A stretch of 64,000 nt of DNA from Atopsyche davidsoni. Taxonomy: Eukaryota; Arthropoda; Insecta; Trichoptera; Hydrobiosidae. Made by a program: the position numbers and the translations under genes. Of this stretch, positions 47,041 through 64,000 are shown piece by piece; within the stretch, counting starts at the first letter, position 1; each line of letters starts with the position of its first letter. The notes below the pieces were generated by a model. That model was not told the origin of the DNA, made no database searches, and saw only the letters and a program-made list of their open reading frames with translations. The stretch lies in contig JAILWY010000022.1 in the NCBI GenBank assembly GCA_022113835.1, positions 5,518,001-5,582,000 of the forward strand, given 5' to 3'.

Positions 47041-49837
47041 CATGTTATTATTTCACAGCGTTTGTGGTCCATCACAATCCAGGTTTCTTGCAGTAATTTA
47101 AAAAAATAATAATAATAAACAAATGTCACTTGGAATAATAATTCCATAGCAGATTTTTCAGATGAGACTTTGTACACTGAAGATTTCGACTTACCTTTGT
47201 TTGATGTGTGAAATTATAGATATAACGTATATAAACAATAAATATAATATGCTGTTATCTAAATTTTTGTAAATAATAAATCAGTAGAGTGCGATTTATT
47301 AAGGCAAAAGAAACTTTATTTCCTACTTTATGAAGCCACAGATGAGGTGAATAGAAGCAAAAATAGCTTTCTCCTGACACATACTTATACAAACTTGCTT
47401 TCTTTGTATCTATCACTCATTTAAACATCAATAAGTTGTCATTTATTTTAATCAACATATAATTTCTCGGTAGGCTTTTAGGCCATATTTAAAAAAAATT
47501 AAATGAAGGTTTAACAACAAATATGAATAACCAAATCATAGCGTCAGTCTAACCATTGTGTTGTTTATGTATGGAGTATTACAAAAATTAAGCCAGTCTA
47601 TCGTAAAATTTTTGACATAAGTGTAAATTGCTAAAGTATTGTTATTTTTCCTTTGATTATTTACGTTATGAAGAACATAAATCACTATAACATTGACTTA
47701 AAGAAAATACTGTTAACTGTATGCTTAAATATTAAGAATCTACACCCCACCGAGATACACATAAATCTCAATATTCAATGTTAAAATACATATTAATATA
47801 TAAATAATAATAATACTAATAAATCAATTATTGGAGATTATATGCAAAAATTATATGTCACAAAAAATTACACGTGTGTAATTTTTTGTGACAAACTTTT
47901 CCAAAAACAAGAAAAAATTTTATGGTGTCACATTTTAAAGTTATTTTTCAAACATTGCATTTGACTATTTCGCATCATTTCTGTTTTGATATTCGACATT
48001 TACAAATGAGTTGTAAAATAATAAAAATATTTTCAAAGACTCTAGATTTTATAAATATTAAAATTATTTATTATTTCTATTACATAAATGTATGTGTGGA
48101 TTTTTGGAACACGAGGCGATATCTTTTCTTAACACACTAACGAAGCTTAACTAGGGACTTATCCCGCCTTGCTAATAGAAGCTACACTCAGTTTAGATAA
48201 GCTCAATTTTCTTGATTTACATGATCCGAAAGGTCAGAAATTTGGGTGCAGAAAAGTTTGAGTTTAAATACGCTAAGCGTGGTATTTATCAGTAAGACGA
48301 CTTATATTTACTAGGTAAATATTTTTTAAGTGTTAAGTACAGCAGAAATCATTGAAATGGACATTAGTTATTTGTGAAATGATTATTTGATTATGAAAAT
48401 GAATGAAAGAAAAACGCTCGAATACATTTCATAGGCCTGCGTGACCTGCGAACTACTCTCTTCGTGTGGCATAATGATTTATTTCCATCCCGAAGAAGTC
48501 TCACTGAAATATGCACAAAATATCATTCTCTTGCATGAATCCAATTCTCCAATGGTTCATTATATATAATATGGATTCATCAGCTGTGACTTTTAAATAA
48601 CATAGGCTTAAGCTGGATTGATCTTATATCACATTACGATTACCATTTGCCTCTGCCGTGTGCTTATACACGGATATAAAAAAATAATGCATGCCCCTCA
48701 TTGTATGCGAACCAAAATGGATACTGAAAACATATCAATATCGAATTCTGCTTAAGTAATATTAATTAAATTATCAATACACATCACAACATTACTTATT
48801 TACATTTATATTAGAACATTGGTTCTTTTTGATATCTTATCGACTATAATCTAAGCTAACCCACTAAAGTCACAAACCCAATATCTTGTTTCATTTTTTT
48901 TATATTAAAAACTCTACATAAATAACATCTATTTTATTTATCAACTCTTAGAATACTTTTTATATTATTTATATAAGTTTGCGTACATAATATTTATTTC
49001 ACACCTACCGAGTCAATACAATCTTAAATCAAATAAGTGCATGCATTCAATAATTTATCTGTCCAATGATTTTATCAAGACTGCATCACAACCTTAAGCT
49101 TCTTAACAATGTTCAACGTTTTTTTTCAATATACTCACAAAATAACCGAAGAACTAAAAAGTAGAGTAAAAAAAAAAACTTCATAATTTGTTGCTGGGCA
49201 CAAAAAAAAAATTTAATGCAATACGATTGTCAAATTATTCTATTATATATTTTGCCTATAAGAGAGAATCATATTACCAACCAGTTTTCTCCATGGCTTG
49301 CCCTTCATTCCAACAATAATCAATAATCAAATAATTGCAACAATACTAAATATTTTTGACTTGCATTATTGTCATCGATAGAAAATTTTGATTTGACAAT
49401 AGTATATTATTTATCAAAATCAATGTTTATAGAAATCATGCTTACAGCAGATAAAATCCTGAGAAAATGAAATGCAGAAGCCGCTTCGTCCATACCTTAT
49501 TCCTGCCTTCCCGACGATCTAGTGGATTCAAGATATCAAATTATGAAATCTCAATAGTCATCAGATGAATCTTACATAGTTCAAAGAATTTTAACAGCAT
49601 CAGAAGACCAAGTCTCCAGCTAATCAAACGGAGATACCCCTGCATCAGTGCGGTAAACGCAATGTACCTATTAGTTCACAATACATAGTTATACGTAACG
49701 GTATGCATGAAGAGATCCAAGAGTAGTGTATTCACGAAAGTGATGCCTACTCCAATCAGCACATAGAAGGCGATGTCAAATTGTAACAAGATAAAATATG
49801 GACAGAAAATAATAATACAGAAGCATCAAAAAAATTC
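47041..49837. other. Intergenic DNA and iav 3' flank
   Basis: AT-rich with no supportable gene. It contains the short perfect hairpin at 47856-47893. The iav 3' UTR lies at the right-hand end, but I found no AATAAA within the first 100 nt after the stop. Confidence 0.6.
47856..47893. repeat. Perfect 18-bp hairpin with a 2-nt loop
   Basis: TGTCACAAAAAATTACAC at 47856-47873 is followed, after GT, by its exact reverse complement at 47876-47893. This may be the core of a small palindromic element. No longer arms are visible. Confidence 0.8.
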
Positions 49838-61472
<11,635 letters not shown>

Positions 61473-62167
61473 GCCCCTACCTCATGCCTCCCGCGCCACG
61501 CCGCCCGCACGCCCCGGATCACTCCGGCGCTGACTCCATCTTCCGAAACACCCGATGACCTTGAACATTGATTGATTCGCACGCATGTTTGAAGCTCAAA
61601 TCATCGATACTTGAACAACAACAACGGCGTTGCATTCAATTTTTTCGACTTGGTGAAACTTTATCTCAAAGGTTGAAAGTTTGGCGAAACCGGTCACCAA
61701 TAAAATTAAGCATGCGGGAAAATCACAAAAACTTTTTGGCATTACTATTTTTAATGTTTTTAAATCTCATCAAATGTAATCTTCGCGTTTCATACTGAGC
61801 TTGAAAAAAATGCTGTCAATTGTTTATTGTTCTATTTTCAATTTGAAGCGTCGTGTTCCTATTTTGAATGACTTGCAATATATCTGAAGTTCGTATACAA
61901 ACCGTTAGTATTTCCACACACTCGAGTATTCCAGGCACTCGGCGCACGCGATGTCGTGAGTCCTTGTTGATATCTAATCAAAATAAATTAAACGAAAAAC
62001 CACTTGAGCAGTGTCAAATTACTGTGGGATATTTTTATAATTACGATATTAGTCAATATATCGTACGATGTAAAGATTATATCACCGATATCAACTTTAA
62101 TTAACAATTATAGCGTTGATCGTGAGTTTACCAACAAAATAAGTTTTATTTAATTTCTAATGTTTTA

Positions 62168-62220
62168 GCAGCCATTTTGACGCATTTCCGGAAAAACAAA
62201 CGTCATTGAGAACGTCATAA
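62168..62220. promoter_or_regulatory. Candidate promoter site cluster upstream of iav
   Basis: Within 53 bp there are GCCATTTTG (the reverse of a YY1/Pho-like CAAAATGGC) at 62171-62179, a palindromic ETS-type TTTCCGGAAA at 62185-62194, and two ACGTCAT CRE-like words near 62200 and 62212. Such clusters are typical of TATA-less start regions. The position, about 700 bp upstream of the iav ATG, would leave a long 5' UTR or an untranslated exon. It could instead serve a divergent gene outside the window. Confidence 0.35.
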
Positions 62221-62461
62221 CCTCAAAAATACAAAAATATTTTTTTTTTGCAACGCTTTGAACGAAAACAGCGCACTTGAAATTTTTAATAAATAATAGC
62301 ACGTGATCAATTGGTTGGTATATGCTAAATAGCAGTTAAAATATAAGTTTTGGTAAGAAATTAAATTAATATATTGTTTTTGCAACTGCATTGACGCAAC
62401 TCTTGAAACACAATACGACTGGAAACAAATACGATCCCCATGGAGATGGCCAGTTTGTTTC

Positions 62462-62474
62462 GTTGCCAAGAAAC
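62462..62474. promoter_or_regulatory. RFX X-box-like site upstream of iav
   Basis: GTTGCCAAGAAAC fits the ciliary X-box pattern RYYNYY-N(1-3)-RRNRAC with a one-base spacer (GTTGCC, A, AGAAAC). It lies 990 bp upstream of the iav start. RFX factors control ciliary genes in insect chordotonal neurons, where iav acts, so a site here is plausible. One match in 2.5 kb may also be chance. Confidence 0.35.
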
Positions 62475-64000
62475 TTGTAACAATCGCGACCGTTTCCATC
62501 GAAATTCCAAGGCTGAAGGTGCGTGTCGTACAAATATAACAAAACTTTATTATATATATTTTAAAATAACATTTATACCCCTGCAATATTAGCAGATAAA
62601 ATTACTATACAATCACATCTCATATACATGTATATTGACGATTGAAAATGTATCGAGAACCTCCGACTACACGGACGGCTTCAAAGCGAAAATGGTATTA
62701 AAGTCCGCCACAGTTTTTCATGGAGCTTTCCTAAGAGCTGTAATTTAATTAATTATAATAAAAAAACAGTTTTTACGGTATTATTGACTGCGATGTCTAC
62801 CATCCGAGCCCTTGTAACAATACGGTCGATATGACCTGTATCGACATAGACCACAATAATGTCAAGAGCAAGAGCGGACGAGTGATTCATAGTTAATTTT
62901 AGGAAACTTTTAAAAGGTCCGCGATCAGATAATACTTTGTAGATAAAGGATAGCTTGTTCAATTCAACGCTCGCCAAATAATAAAACGCAGTCGACTGTT
63001 ATCCAGTGGGGAAGCCGCCTTACGGCGATAGTAACTATAGTTTATCACGCCATTGATTCAACTCACCCTTCAGGAAACTAATCAAAACTTTGGCGAAACT
63101 TTTGTGTCTTACGAAATCACTTTTAATTCCAACCTTTGGTTTGACTTTTTAACTATTCAATGATTATGTTTTGATATCTTTTGAACTCTTTTGTAAAGCT
63201 TTAATTATAATTATGAATAACCATACGTATACTGGGTGATTCCGAGCTAATTATAATACTTTTTTTTTAAGTCTTTATTATACGTGCAGAATATATGCAA
63301 GCTCAGAAGTGCTACGATGATCATGAAATCTATAGCCACAACACTTTATTAGAGTAGAAAGCATTTAGAGACTATTGCGGCCGTATTCACCTTGTCTTGT
63401 TTTAAACGTTGATATAAAACAAAAACCTAAATGTGTGTTATCTAAAAGGCGTGTGTGATAATCCTCTTGGTCCCCTGAGAGCTCTACAGCAAAAATCACA
63501 GATATTTATTTTTCAGTCGGAATGAGCCAACGACCCATTGAATGAATATTGAAAATTGCGTATTTTTGAAAAAGTTTTTTCAGAGTTAGAGGAGGAATAA
63601 AGATTGACTCCATATAATTGTAAGCAATAGTAAACATATGAATACTCTCATGGTATTGTTTATTACAAAAAATAAGTCGAATGATATTGTATAAAAAGCA
63701 GGTGTAATATCTGACGCAGGTATAATATTTTGTAAGTTACGCGTGTGAAATATCAAATTGACCTTCAATTCATCAGTATATGAAAATAAAAAACTGAAGA
63801 AATTAGTACCTACCTTGGAGTACAACAATAATTCTTTGTAGTAAAAATTCATTGGTATGTCAAAATAATTTTTTCAGCTCTTGATATGTCTTGTAATATA
63901 AGATTATATCTTTATAATCTGAAACACTAAAAAAGTCACCGTACATTAGTTGAAAATTTATTGTTGGTGTTGTTTTTTAAAAATCAATTAATTACTAAAA

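Larger units (their letters stand above)
61473..64000. other. Upstream region of iav
   Basis: No gene could be supported to the end of the window. The proximal part should hold the iav promoter and 5' UTR. Candidate sites are listed separately at 62168-62220 and 62462-62474. A forkhead-like TGTTTATTG occurs near 61823. From 62600 to 64000 the DNA is AT-rich and shows nothing recognisable. Confidence 0.5.

Overview
The window is eukaryotic nuclear DNA from an insect, most likely a moth or butterfly. It is very AT-rich, with GT-AG introns and many short decayed interspersed repeats. It carries an arthropod-type Inactive TRPV channel gene and insect-style C2H2 zinc-finger genes. The lepidopteran assignment is an inference from overall character; no single sequence proves it.

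Layout: 1-4.25 kb is repeat-rich and has no recognised gene. A head-to-head pair follows: the ubiquitin-conjugating enzyme vihar/UBE2C (minus, 4255-5752, two exons) and the INO80 subunit Arp8 (plus, 6491-8188, one exon), sharing a 738-bp intergenic promoter region. The next five genes all lie on the minus strand. They are an XK-related membrane protein (13659-21457, five exons, with a 5.7-kb first intron), an 11-finger C2H2 protein (23149-24700, two exons), a 12-finger C2H2 protein (26061-32172, plus a probable first exon at 45565-45909 beside a GC-rich promoter), and the TRPV channel inactive (49838-61472, 21 exons, 1254 codons). I rebuilt each spliced model by hand. In every model the splice sites and codon phases close to a whole number of codons.

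The genes are unrelated in function: the anaphase-promoting complex, chromatin remodelling, a probable phospholipid scramblase, two transcription-factor-like proteins, and a mechanosensory channel. Apart from the shared vih/Arp8 promoter I see no operon-like logic.

The most notable non-genic structure is a perfect inverted repeat with 179-bp arms and a 12-bp loop (19981-20350) inside XKR intron 1. It is built from a tRNA-derived SINE that also has a neighbouring single copy able to fold as a cloverleaf. Other points of interest are a DELD caspase-like motif near the XKR N-terminus, a 51-bp alternating minisatellite in an iav intron, a likely GC-AG intron in iav, an RFX X-box-like site upstream of iav, and a possible alternative last exon for the 12-finger gene. 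I did not find a clearly new multi-gene system.
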